Shown: one piece after another, positions 57,518 to 64,000 of the stretch
Layout: each line of letters starts with the position of its first letter
Position numbering within the stretch: the first letter of the stretch is position 1
Assembly: GCA_009783355.1 (NCBI GenBank)
Contig: WRHH01000002.1
Span: forward strand, 91,762 to 155,761
DNA: 64,000 bases
DNA from: Synergistaceae bacterium
Lineage (GTDB): Bacteria > Synergistota > Synergistia > Synergistales > Aminobacteriaceae
Reading direction: 5' to 3'
Made by a program: the position numbers and the translations under genes
The notes under the pieces: model-generated
Told to the model about the DNA's origin: nothing
The model's input: only the letters and a program-made list of their open reading frames with translations
Databases searched by the model: none

Positions 57518-58048
57518 ATGTCGGTTCGTAAAATTTTTTTGGTGTTTGCAGTAATTCTATTGTTAGCCGACGGTGCGTTCGCTTTTCCATATAACCCGCA
57601 TTCGGACATTTTTGGTTTGGATGTTGCCGCTGCGGACGGTTCACCGATAGAGAGCATATTTATAGGCGGCGCGCTTCCGCCGAATTATATAGAAATCAGT
57701 ACCGGACTTAAGTATACGAAGATAATTGATGAAAAAGGAGTTTTATTGAGCAACTCCATGCTTGACGGCTGGCGTATCACAGCGCTTAACCTTCCTCAAT
57801 ATAATAGCTCTTCCAGACTTAAATGGACAGCTCATATTGTTAAAGGCGAAATAATTATAACAGTCAGAGAAAGCGTCTACGATCGTAATTTGGAAGTGAT
57901 ACTTACAAAGGACGGAACTTCTGAAACAATGTCCCTTAATATTATGTTCTCCGCAAAAAAGGAAGATTGGTTCGGTTGCAACTCAGGCGCCGCAATGCTG
58001 GCTCTTCTTTCGGTCTTCTCGTTGTTCATGAGGAAAGACAGGGATTAG
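57518..58048 (+). CDS. Anchor-only M14 derivative: signal peptide, C-terminal module and Synerg-CTERM
   Basis: A 176-residue protein. Its N-terminus (MSVRKIFLVFAVILLLADGA, then FPYNPHSDI) copies the M14 proteins' signal peptide and mature start. It then joins directly to the C-terminal module (LPPNYIEISTGLKYTKI, SMLDGWRI, KGEIIITV, LEVILTKDGTSE) and the tail GCNSGAAMLALLSVFSLFMR. The entire zinc peptidase and about 900 residues are missing. The reading frame, AGGAGG ribosome-binding site and promoter are intact, so expression is likely. The product would be an exported, anchored small domain. It may be a recent internal-deletion duplicate or a functional decoy. The stop is supplied by a GGGATTAG heptamer. 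Confidence 0.8.
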   Translation: MSVRKIFLVFAVILLLADGAFAFPYNPHSDIFGLDVAAADGSPIESIFIGGALPPNYIEISTGLKYTKIIDEKGVLLSNSMLDGWRITALNLPQYNSSSRLKWTAHIVKGEIIITVRESVYDRNLEVILTKDGTSETMSLNIMFSAKKEDWFGCNSGAAMLALLSVFSLFMRKDRD

Positions 58049-58135
58049 GGATTAGGGATTAGGAGAGATAAAGACAAAAGATAAAGACAAGGGCAAAAGC
58101 AAAAGCAAAAGCAAAAGACTTAGAGTTGCCAAAGG
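58036..58135. repeat. GGGATTA and GCAAAA short tandem repeats
   Basis: ACAGGGATTA followed by two further GGGATTA units contains the stop codon of the upstream gene. Then come AAAGACAAAAGAT and a GCAAAA run repeated four times. Confidence 0.65.
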
Positions 58136-58145
58136 TAAGCTTTGA

Positions 58146-58170
58146 GGGGCGGCATTATGCCGCCTTTTTA
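58146..58170 (+). terminator. Rho-independent terminator after the anchor-only gene
   Basis: GGCGGC (58148-58153) and GCCGCC (58159-58164) pair around ATTAT, and five T follow. The palindrome belongs to the GGCGGC intergenic family, so that repeat may double as a terminator. Confidence 0.65.
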
Positions 58171-58384
58171 TTGAGCGTTGAAATGCTTAATGTAAGAAGA
58201 GATAGGGGCGGCAAAATGCCGATCCTACAACACAAAATGCACTGGATGCCGATTGACCACAATATATTGTGGTTGAATTACTTATTTTTAGACATATAAA
58301 ACATTTACGACAACGCTTATGTGGATGAGCCGTATCGACCAGAAAGTTCCATGACATGCTGTCATGACAATAGGAGCTAATATC
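58171..58384. other. Intergenic region with MITE-like interior fragment
   Basis: No gene. 58204-58280 contains AGGGGCGGCAAAATGCCG, CCTACAACA and CCACAATATATTGTGG in the order seen inside the MITE-like elements, but without either terminal repeat. Confidence 0.55.
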
Positions 58385-58918
58385 ATGAAAATTATAATCA
58401 ATAAAACAAGAATTCTTCTATTTTTAAAACTTTGCTCAATCCTGTGCATCATAGCGTTGGTTTTGACCGTTTTATACGTGCAAGGATACAGAATAAACTT
58501 GACCGCTTCTCTTCCGCAACTAATATTTAGATTCTACGATGTCAACGTTAAACCTGTCTCGCGTGGAGATTATGTAGTAGTAGATTGTTTTTTAATAAAC
58601 GACAACCCCGCCATAAAAACAGCCATCGAACGCAAATACCTGAGCCGCATTCCATTAGTGAAGCAAGTAGGAGCTGTTTCAGGGGATTTAATATCCCTTC
58701 TGGATAACCGCATATATATCAATGGTGAAGATCACGGCCCCATGATAGTCCTAAGCGAGGATTCAGAGGGCAATCCGCTGTCTCCATTTCCAACCCCCGT
58801 TACACTCCAAACCGGGCAATTCTGGCTCGTCTCCAATCCCGAACGCGGCTACGACAGCCGCTATTTTGGATGGATAGACCGGAATTGTATAACTAATCTA
58901 GCCTATCCCGTTTTCTAA
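58385..58918 (+). CDS. S26 (TraF/S26C-like) signal peptidase
   Basis: A 177-residue protein with one N-terminal membrane helix (LLFLKLCSILCIIALVLTVL). The serine/lysine dyad is predicted at Ser42 (LTASLPQLIFRF) and Lys93 (IPLVKQVGAVSGD). The final box is SNPERGYDSRYFGWI, typical of TraF-type conjugative-transfer peptidases and other S26C members. It cleaves exported proteins on the outer face of the cytoplasmic membrane. AGGAGC lies seven bases before ATG 58385. As a solitary gene beside a surface-protein locus it could process an exported product here, but no pilin or conjugation system is seen. Confidence 0.88.
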   Translation: MKIIINKTRILLFLKLCSILCIIALVLTVLYVQGYRINLTASLPQLIFRFYDVNVKPVSRGDYVVVDCFLINDNPAIKTAIERKYLSRIPLVKQVGAVSGDLISLLDNRIYINGEDHGPMIVLSEDSEGNPLSPFPTPVTLQTGQFWLVSNPERGYDSRYFGWIDRNCITNLAYPVF

Positions 58919-58951
58919 TCTGCGTATCGGGACGCCAATGGTATGAAATTC

Positions 58952-58980
58952 AGCAGCTCATATTTTCTAAGCTGTTTTAA
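58952..58980 (+). terminator. Weak terminator between convergent genes
   Basis: CAGCT (58954-58958) and AGCTG (58970-58974) with a TTTT tail, between the signal peptidase and the DUF2156 gene. The stem is only five base pairs. Confidence 0.3.
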
Positions 58981-59849
58981 CAGTTTTGCGGCGGGATACT
59001 TACCAGATATTTTTTTTCGTAGCGCGCGGGGTGATAGGACGATTTGGCTTTGCGCAAACCCTCGTCTCCCATGTCCTCTTCACGGTTTACCCAAATATAG
59101 TTTTTGCCTTGCCTTGTGAGAAAGGTCTTATTGAGGTACTGATATATTCCTTCGTACTCTGAAAATGCCTTCTCGAATCTGATGTCTATTGTTTCGTGGC
59201 TTAACTCTTCCGCTATCGTGTAGGCAGCAATGCGGCCGTCAATCCTGACGCACGCTCCGAAAAGCGGAAAGTCATTCCAGTGCTCAAGCACGCTCATTAT
59301 CGCTTTGTTTTCATCACAAAGCACGGACTCGGCTATCCTGCTTTTATTACGTTCGAGCCATTCTCTTTGAAATATCAGGAGTTCTTTAAAATCCTCTTCC
59401 AACAGCGGTGAATATTCATTAACGTATTTTTCATTGTAGACCTTTATGTGAGCTCTTTTTTGTGAGTAAGATCTTCCTTTCAGTTCGATAAGATCCTTTA
59501 CAAGATATACATATTCCCATTCAGAACGCAGTTCTTTTATTTGCGCGCCCTTTAAAGAGCTCAGCTCAAGCGCCAATCCCTCCGGAACATCGTTTAGTTC
59601 GACTCCTTCGGTGAAATATTCCGGTATTATCTTTCCCCAGTCCTGTCCCGGTTTACAGATAGGGGACAGTATTCCGCGGCGGTTTTTTAGCCAACAAATA
59701 TTTTCGTCAAAATAAATCTCCGAGCGCTCAGGCTCTCTCCAACCCCAAACGCCCAGAAAAGAATATTCTGAAGAGACTATTCCGCTTGCACTTAGTAATT
59801 CTTCATATTTGTCACGGTGTTTACTTTCTATTGCCTTGAACTCAATCAC
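58977..59849 (-). CDS. DUF2156 (phosphatidylglycerol lysyltransferase C-terminal-like) protein
   Basis: A 290-residue soluble protein with tandem GNAT-like features of DUF2156. Near the N-terminus it has SSEYSFLGVWGW. The middle holds EYVYLVKDLIELKGRSYSQK and KRAHIKVYNEKY (typical 'YL...dL..L.G......R..in.F'). The C-terminal half has GRIAAYTIAEELSHETIDI, HFEKA-like RFEKAFSEYEGIYQYLN and WVNREEDMGDEGLRKAK. Free-standing DUF2156 proteins are predicted aminoacyl-dependent acyltransferases. GTG 59849 has AAGGAA seven bases upstream. Transcribed away from the folP region. Confidence 0.87.
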   Translation of the reverse strand: MIEFKAIESKHRDKYEELLSASGIVSSEYSFLGVWGWREPERSEIYFDENICWLKNRRGILSPICKPGQDWGKIIPEYFTEGVELNDVPEGLALELSSLKGAQIKELRSEWEYVYLVKDLIELKGRSYSQKRAHIKVYNEKYVNEYSPLLEEDFKELLIFQREWLERNKSRIAESVLCDENKAIMSVLEHWNDFPLFGACVRIDGRIAAYTIAEELSHETIDIRFEKAFSEYEGIYQYLNKTFLTRQGKNYIWVNREEDMGDEGLRKAKSSYHPARYEKKYLVSIPPQNC

Positions 59850-60019
59850 GAAATATTTCCTTATTCGCGCGTAATACGGTTTTTTTCATCATATATTAAG
59901 CTCCATCTGAGTATGATTCCTTTGGAGATAAAGTGGCGTTATTTATATCGTCATTGTGCCGTAAAAGGTATAATTCTATTATATCGTATCCTGTACGCAT
60001 ATGAAATGGAGGAATTTGC

Positions 60020-60892
60020 ATGTTGCTTTGCCCGGTTAGAGCGGAGATTCAACTGGAAATGAAAAGCTGGAGGTATGAGCTTCCGCAGGGAAGAGTTCTT
60101 TGCCTTGGAGAGCGCTCTTTGATAATGGGCATTCTGAACGTCACTCAGGACTCATTCTACTCCGCAAGCAGGATCTTGGACGAAAAGGAGCTTATCTCGA
60201 AAGCGGCAAAAATGCTCGAAGACGGGGCGGATATACTTGACGCGGGGGCTCTGTCAACGCGTCCGGGCGCGGCAAGAATCGAAGCTGAGGAAGAACGCGT
60301 AAGAATTATTCCGGCGCTTGCAGCGCTACGGAAAGAGTTTCCAGACGCGATAATCTCGGCGGATACCATGAAGCCTGAAATAGCGCGTGACGCGGCGGAA
60401 GCGGGAGCGGATATAATAAACGACGTTGGCGACGACCCCGCGATGGGAGAGGTTGCCCTCAAGACAGGGCTTCCCCTCGTCGTTACACATTGCGAGGATT
60501 TGCCATCTTCAGAATGCTCCGATATTGTCGGCAGCGTAATGAACAACCTCTCTTCGCGCTTAAGCGCACTGCAGAGGCAAGGCGTAAAAAAACTTATAGT
60601 CGATCCGGGTATTGGATTTGGCAAGGGAAAACATGGAAGCTATAACATGAAGCTTCTTAAATCGATAGGAAGCTTCAGGAGTTTCGGCTTACCTATACTT
60701 GTCGGGCATTCAAGAAAAAGCTTCCTTGATATTGAATATAAAGGCGTAAGAATAGCTCCGGAACCGGAAGACAGGTTGCCAGGAACATTAGCGGTATCAG
60801 CGCTTCTTGCATCGAATCTTGTTGAGATAATCAGGGTTCACGATGTATTGGAAAACGCGCGCGCAGTGAGGACAACGGAAGCGATTTTATAG
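60020..60892 (+). CDS. folP: Dihydropteroate synthase
   Basis: A 290-residue enzyme of folate synthesis, joining p-aminobenzoate to hydroxymethyl-dihydropterin pyrophosphate. Conserved loops: MGILNVTQDSFY (loop 1, usual ILNVTPDSF), DAGALSTRPGA (usual D.GGESTRPG), ADTMKPEIA, INDVGDD, DPGIGFGKGKHGSYN and GHSRKSFL (Lys and Arg of the pterin/pyrophosphate site). The GALST for GGEST change and a Gln for the Pro in NVTPDSF are mild deviations; the protein otherwise appears complete. GGAGG lies seven bases before ATG 60020. No other folate gene is adjacent. Confidence 0.94.
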   Translation: MLLCPVRAEIQLEMKSWRYELPQGRVLCLGERSLIMGILNVTQDSFYSASRILDEKELISKAAKMLEDGADILDAGALSTRPGAARIEAEEERVRIIPALAALRKEFPDAIISADTMKPEIARDAAEAGADIINDVGDDPAMGEVALKTGLPLVVTHCEDLPSSECSDIVGSVMNNLSSRLSALQRQGVKKLIVDPGIGFGKGKHGSYNMKLLKSIGSFRSFGLPILVGHSRKSFLDIEYKGVRIAPEPEDRLPGTLAVSALLASNLVEIIRVHDVLENARAVRTTEAIL

Positions 60893-61091
60893 TGTGGAGT
60901 GCAAAAACAAATGAAAAGACTAATTCTTTTTCGCGTGGTTCGTGTAATTCGCGGTTAATGTTTTTGGCTTTTTCTCGCCACTCTTCGCTCGCAACTCGCC
61001 ACTGTTTTTAATCCCCCTCGCAACTTGCCCCTATCTCCTTTATAATTATGCAAGGAAATTTTTTAAGATTCAGATTAAGGGGGGAAAAGTA
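60893..61091. repeat. Degenerate CGCCACT/CTCGCAA heptamer-like region
   Basis: No gene. CTCGCCACTCTTCGCTCGCAACTCGCCACTG-type units (60975-61005) resemble the CCACTCG repeats at 4.1 kb. A TTCGCGTGGTTCG / AATTCGCGGTTAA inverted motif lies just before. Confidence 0.45.
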
Positions 61092-62246
61092 ATGGCTTAT
61101 CCGACAGTTAAGGGCAAGGGAATTTACCCGCTTGGGTTCGGCTTCATGAGGTTACCCGTGACGGCTGAAGGGAATGTGGATTACGCGCATTCGCGCGCTA
61201 TGATGGAACGCGCGGTGGAGGCCGGAATTAATTATTTTGATACCGCTATGCTTTACCACGGAGGGGAAAGTGAAATTTTTCTGGGAAAAGAGACGACTCC
61301 TGCAATCAGGGAAAAAGTGACGCTGGCGACGAAAATGCCTACGTGGCTTGTCAAATCTCCTTCGGATATGGACAAATTTCTGGATGAACAGCTAGTAAAA
61401 CTCAAGACCGACTGCATCGACATTTACCTTCTGCATTCCCTGAATTTGTCGCGATGGGAGACATTGCGCAGGTTCGATGTACTTGAATTTCTGGAGAGGG
61501 CGAAAAGTGCCGGAAAAATTCGCATGACAGGTTTCTCATTCCATGACGGGTTTCCGCTTTTTAAGGAAGTCGTCGACTCGTATAAATGGGATATCGCCCA
61601 AATCCAGCTCAATATACTTGACGCAGTATATCAGGCGGGGATTGCGGGGGCAAAATACGCACACGAAAAAGGGGCGTTTGTCGTGATAATGGAGCCGCTA
61701 AAGGGTGGAATACTCGCAATGCCGATAGAAGGAGCGTTCGCAAAAATAGCCCAAAAACACGGCTGGAGCAGGCCGACGTTTGTGGATCTGTGCCTGAAAT
61801 GGCTCTGGAATAAACCGGAAATTGGGGTCGTGCTGAGCGGAATGAGCTCGTTACAGCAACTTTCGGAGAATATCGGGTCAGCTGAAGATTTTGTCAACGG
61901 AAAAGGGGCGATTACACAAAAAGAGCTTGATCTCATTGATGACATCCGCGCAGAGTTCAACAGCCGGATAAGGGTCGGGTGTACTGGCTGCGCGTATTGC
62001 CGCCCATGTCCCGAAAATGTCGACGTGCTTGAATGTTTCAGGATTTACAACAGCGCTTCGATAACTGGCAACTGGAAAGGATTCAAATCGCTTTACGAGA
62101 ACGTTATCTTTCACCCGAGCAAGCAGGAAAAGAGAGCCAGCTTCTGTGCAGGGTGCGGCGTATGCGAGACGCGATGCCCGCAGAACCTCCCGATACGGGA
62201 AAAACTCAAGGAAGTCGTGAAAGATTTTGAGGAAGTCGTGTTTTGA
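61092..62246 (+). CDS. Aldo/keto reductase with C-terminal 4Fe-4S ferredoxin domain
   Basis: A 384-residue protein. Residues about 1-280 form an AKR TIM barrel: LGFGFMRLP, then GINYFDTAMLYHGGESE (catalytic Asp and Tyr), then LATKMP (Lys), then IDIYLLHSLN (His) and KIRMTGFSFHDG. The C-terminus has two cysteine groups, CTGCAYCRPCPENV and CAGCGVCETRCPQNLPI, which can bind iron-sulfur clusters. This is the common 'aldo/keto reductase with 4Fe-4S' family of anaerobes, likely using ferredoxin electrons; substrate unknown. GGGGGGAAAAG precedes ATG 61092. Confidence 0.93.
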   Translation: MAYPTVKGKGIYPLGFGFMRLPVTAEGNVDYAHSRAMMERAVEAGINYFDTAMLYHGGESEIFLGKETTPAIREKVTLATKMPTWLVKSPSDMDKFLDEQLVKLKTDCIDIYLLHSLNLSRWETLRRFDVLEFLERAKSAGKIRMTGFSFHDGFPLFKEVVDSYKWDIAQIQLNILDAVYQAGIAGAKYAHEKGAFVVIMEPLKGGILAMPIEGAFAKIAQKHGWSRPTFVDLCLKWLWNKPEIGVVLSGMSSLQQLSENIGSAEDFVNGKGAITQKELDLIDDIRAEFNSRIRVGCTGCAYCRPCPENVDVLECFRIYNSASITGNWKGFKSLYENVIFHPSKQEKRASFCAGCGVCETRCPQNLPIREKLKEVVKDFEEVVF

Positions 62247-62306
62247 AAAATGGGGTTAGAATGAGATAGCAAAAGCAATTCAAGCAGTCATTTTGAAAGG
62301 TAAGGT

Positions 62307-62495
62307 GTGGTACACTTGGTAACGCTGGGCAAAACCAATAGTATTGTTGTTCCTTCTGAAAAAGAAAGTATTTTTTTCGAAGATATTTCACAAATATTAT
62401 CGGAAGGGCGCAATAAAATATATGTCGCTGTAAATTTTACAAATTGTGTAATGAGGCAACAAAGGTTTTCATATTTCTCGAAAGGAATGATATAA
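62307..62495 (+). CDS. Hypothetical small protein upstream of GntP permease
   Basis: A possible 62-codon gene starting GTG 62307 (GAAAGG upstream). Its TAA is directly followed by the ATG of the permease. A part (FFEDISQILSEGRNKIYVAV) faintly recalls the helix-strand of STAS domains, but it is too short for one. It could equally be a non-coding leader. Confidence 0.3.
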   Translation: MVHLVTLGKTNSIVVPSEKESIFFEDISQILSEGRNKIYVAVNFTNCVMRQQRFSYFSKGMI

Positions 62496-63848
62496 ATGGT
62501 ATCGGGCTCTATGTTAGTAGTAATATTAATTGTAACGATTATTTTAATGGTAATAATGATATCGAAGTTCAAGATTCACCCTTTTATGTCCCTCTTTACC
62601 GTTGCGCTGTTAATGGGAATAACCGCCGGTATGCCTTTGTTGGAAGTGGTTAATACAATAGCTACCGGATTCGGGAATACGTGCCGCTCCATTGGAATTG
62701 TGATAGCGTTCGGAACCATCATCGGAATAATGCTGGAACAAAGCGGCGCTGCCGTGACCATGGCCGACAGCATCCTGAGAGTAGTTGGCCCAAAGCGCCC
62801 CGCCCTTGCGATGAGCATTATCGGCTGGATAGTTTCCATACCCGTTTTCTGCGACTCGGGCTTCGTAATTCTCTCATCCCTGAACAAATCGCTCTCGAAG
62901 CGAAGCGGCGTCAACATGACCACAATGGCTATTGCGCTCTCCACCGGCCTTTACGCCACCCATACGCTTGTACCTCCGACACCCGGCCCCATTGCCGCAG
63001 CGGCTAACTTGCACGCAGACCTTGGTTTAGTCATCCTGTTCGGCATCATCGCGTCGGCGCCCGCCGCTTTTGCCGGTTACCTGTACGCCGTAACAGCGGG
63101 AAGCAAGATAAAGGTTGATGACCCGGAAGGCCCGACGTTCGAAGAATTGAAGGCGAAATACAACCGGCTTCCCTCTGCGAAATTTGCTTTTGCCCCGCTT
63201 GTCGTGCCGCTTATTTTGATAGCGTTCAACTCAGTGGTCAGCTTTCCGACAATTCTGAATTTCATCGGAAAAGAGTCCGTGATATACAGCTTCTCGAGCT
63301 TCATTGGCCACCCGATAAGCGCGCTGTTTGTCGGCGTGCTTCTCTGTTTCCTGCTTCCTCCCAAGATAACGGAAGAGGTTACAAGCGGATGGATAGGAAC
63401 GGGCGTCAAGGAGGGCGCAACGATAATCTTGATTACAGCGGCGGGCGGCAGCCTCGGAGCTATAATAGCCGCCACAAAGGTCGGTGATTTCATAGGCGCC
63501 TCGCTCGCTCAGTATCAAATGGGGATTTTCCTGCCATTCATTATCAGCGCGGCGCTTAAAACAGCGCAAGGCTCGTCAACTGTAGCGCTTATCACAACTT
63601 CCACTATTGTGTATCCGCTTTTAGCGTCACTCGGCTTAGACTCCTCAATGGGAGCGGTGCTGGCGACGCTCGCGATAGGCTGCGGCTCAATGGTAGTCTC
63701 CCACGCGAACGATTCCTACTTCTGGGTTGTCTCGCAGTTCTCCAACATGAAACTGAACACGGCATACAAAGCCCAAACGGTAGCAACCCTAATTGAGGGA
63801 GTAGTAGGAATAGCAGGAGTGTGGATACTTTCGCTTATAGTTCTGTAA
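62496..63848 (+). CDS. GntP-family gluconate/sugar-acid:H+ symporter
   Basis: A 450-residue membrane protein with about twelve hydrophobic segments. Family signatures include ISKFKIHPFMSLFTVALLMG, GFGNTCRSIGIVIAFGTIIG, IPVFCDSGFVILSSLNKSLS, YATHTLVPPTPGPIAAAANL, AALKTAQGSSTVALITTSTI and SHANDSYFWVVSQF. GntP transporters import gluconate or related sugar acids with protons; the exact substrate is not readable. AAGGAA lies eight bases before ATG 62496. No catabolic kinase gene is in view. A MITE-like element follows 21 bp after the stop. Confidence 0.93.
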   Translation: MVSGSMLVVILIVTIILMVIMISKFKIHPFMSLFTVALLMGITAGMPLLEVVNTIATGFGNTCRSIGIVIAFGTIIGIMLEQSGAAVTMADSILRVVGPKRPALAMSIIGWIVSIPVFCDSGFVILSSLNKSLSKRSGVNMTTMAIALSTGLYATHTLVPPTPGPIAAAANLHADLGLVILFGIIASAPAAFAGYLYAVTAGSKIKVDDPEGPTFEELKAKYNRLPSAKFAFAPLVVPLILIAFNSVVSFPTILNFIGKESVIYSFSSFIGHPISALFVGVLLCFLLPPKITEEVTSGWIGTGVKEGATIILITAAGGSLGAIIAATKVGDFIGASLAQYQMGIFLPFIISAALKTAQGSSTVALITTSTIVYPLLASLGLDSSMGAVLATLAIGCGSMVVSHANDSYFWVVSQFSNMKLNTAYKAQTVATLIEGVVGIAGVWILSLIVL

Positions 63849-63869
63849 TCTTCTCCGTCATATGATGAA

Positions 63870-63990
63870 GGGGCTGTAACAAAAGTAGTATATTGGCTAG
63901 CCAAACCACAATATATAGTGGTTGTTTGGTATTGTGTGCACAATATGTTGATAGGGCCGGCATTCTGCCGCCAGCTTTTGTTACAGCCCC
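63870..63990. repeat. MITE-like element, copy 4 (complete, inverted)
   Basis: Ends GGGGCTGTAACAAAAG and CTTTTGTTACAGCCCC. The interior is the reverse complement of the 40721-40840 copy with few differences (e.g. TTGATAGGGCCGGCATTCTGCC). It may also serve as terminator for the permease gene by its long inverted repeat. Confidence 0.85.
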
Positions 63991-64000
63991 AAAATCAGAA

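Noticed and set aside
52034..58918. An integrative conjugative element suggested by TraX- and TraF-like genes
   Set aside because: No relaxase, coupling protein, VirB-type genes, integrase or attachment-site pair is present; the two genes are 6 kb apart and separated by surface-protein genes.
59817..60062. An 81-codon plus-strand frame across the start of folP
   Set aside because: It overlaps both the DUF2156 start and the folP start in another frame, and has no recognisable product or ribosome-binding site.

Overview
The window looks like chromosomal DNA of a Synergistota (Synergistetes) bacterium. The main evidence is a recurrent C-terminal tail: a Gly-Cys-(Asn/Asp) motif, then a hydrophobic stretch, then a short, usually basic end. 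It matches the Synerg-CTERM sorting signal and appears on six secreted proteins here. There is no rRNA, CRISPR array, prophage or intact insertion sequence. One tRNA-Ser(GCU) is present.

Layout. 0-3.3 kb: small housekeeping-type genes (endonuclease III-like Fe-S protein, secreted ComEC-type MBL hydrolase plus DUF3006 partner, tRNA-Ser, ThiF-family enzyme). 3.3-4.0 kb: YafQ/DinJ-type toxin-antitoxin pair. 4.2-10.2 kb: a tight five-gene run (PPi-type phosphofructokinase, PrcB-like secreted protein, spermidine-synthase-like membrane fusion, exonuclease III, TypA/BipA). 10.2-15.0 kb, minus strand: small secreted protein, soluble MCP-like protein with CZB domain, GT-C-like membrane protein and a secreted partner.

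15.1-58.0 kb is an accessory cell-surface region. It holds four large M14 zinc carboxypeptidase-like proteins, one anchor-only M14 derivative, three RCC1-propeller/InlB-B-repeat proteins (one of 2961 residues), two coiled-coil proteins with C-terminal Ig-like repeats, and an HEXXH/PKD protein. Two PD-(D/E)XK 'Rpn-type' nuclease genes, one truncated nuclease gene, an IS200-like transposase remnant, MITE-like elements and 7-bp repeat arrays lie among them. The RCC1 repeats always come in multiples of seven, as expected for whole seven-bladed propellers. The likely shared theme is export and surface anchoring of large modular proteins and peptidases, with the gene set expanding by duplication and decay.

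58.3-64.0 kb returns to conventional genes: S26C/TraF-like signal peptidase, DUF2156 protein, dihydropteroate synthase, ferredoxin-fused aldo/keto reductase and a GntP-family permease, ending in another MITE-like copy.

Functions are assigned from motifs read by eye; no database search was possible. Starts were chosen from ribosome-binding sites, so several genes begin downstream of the longest possible frame.
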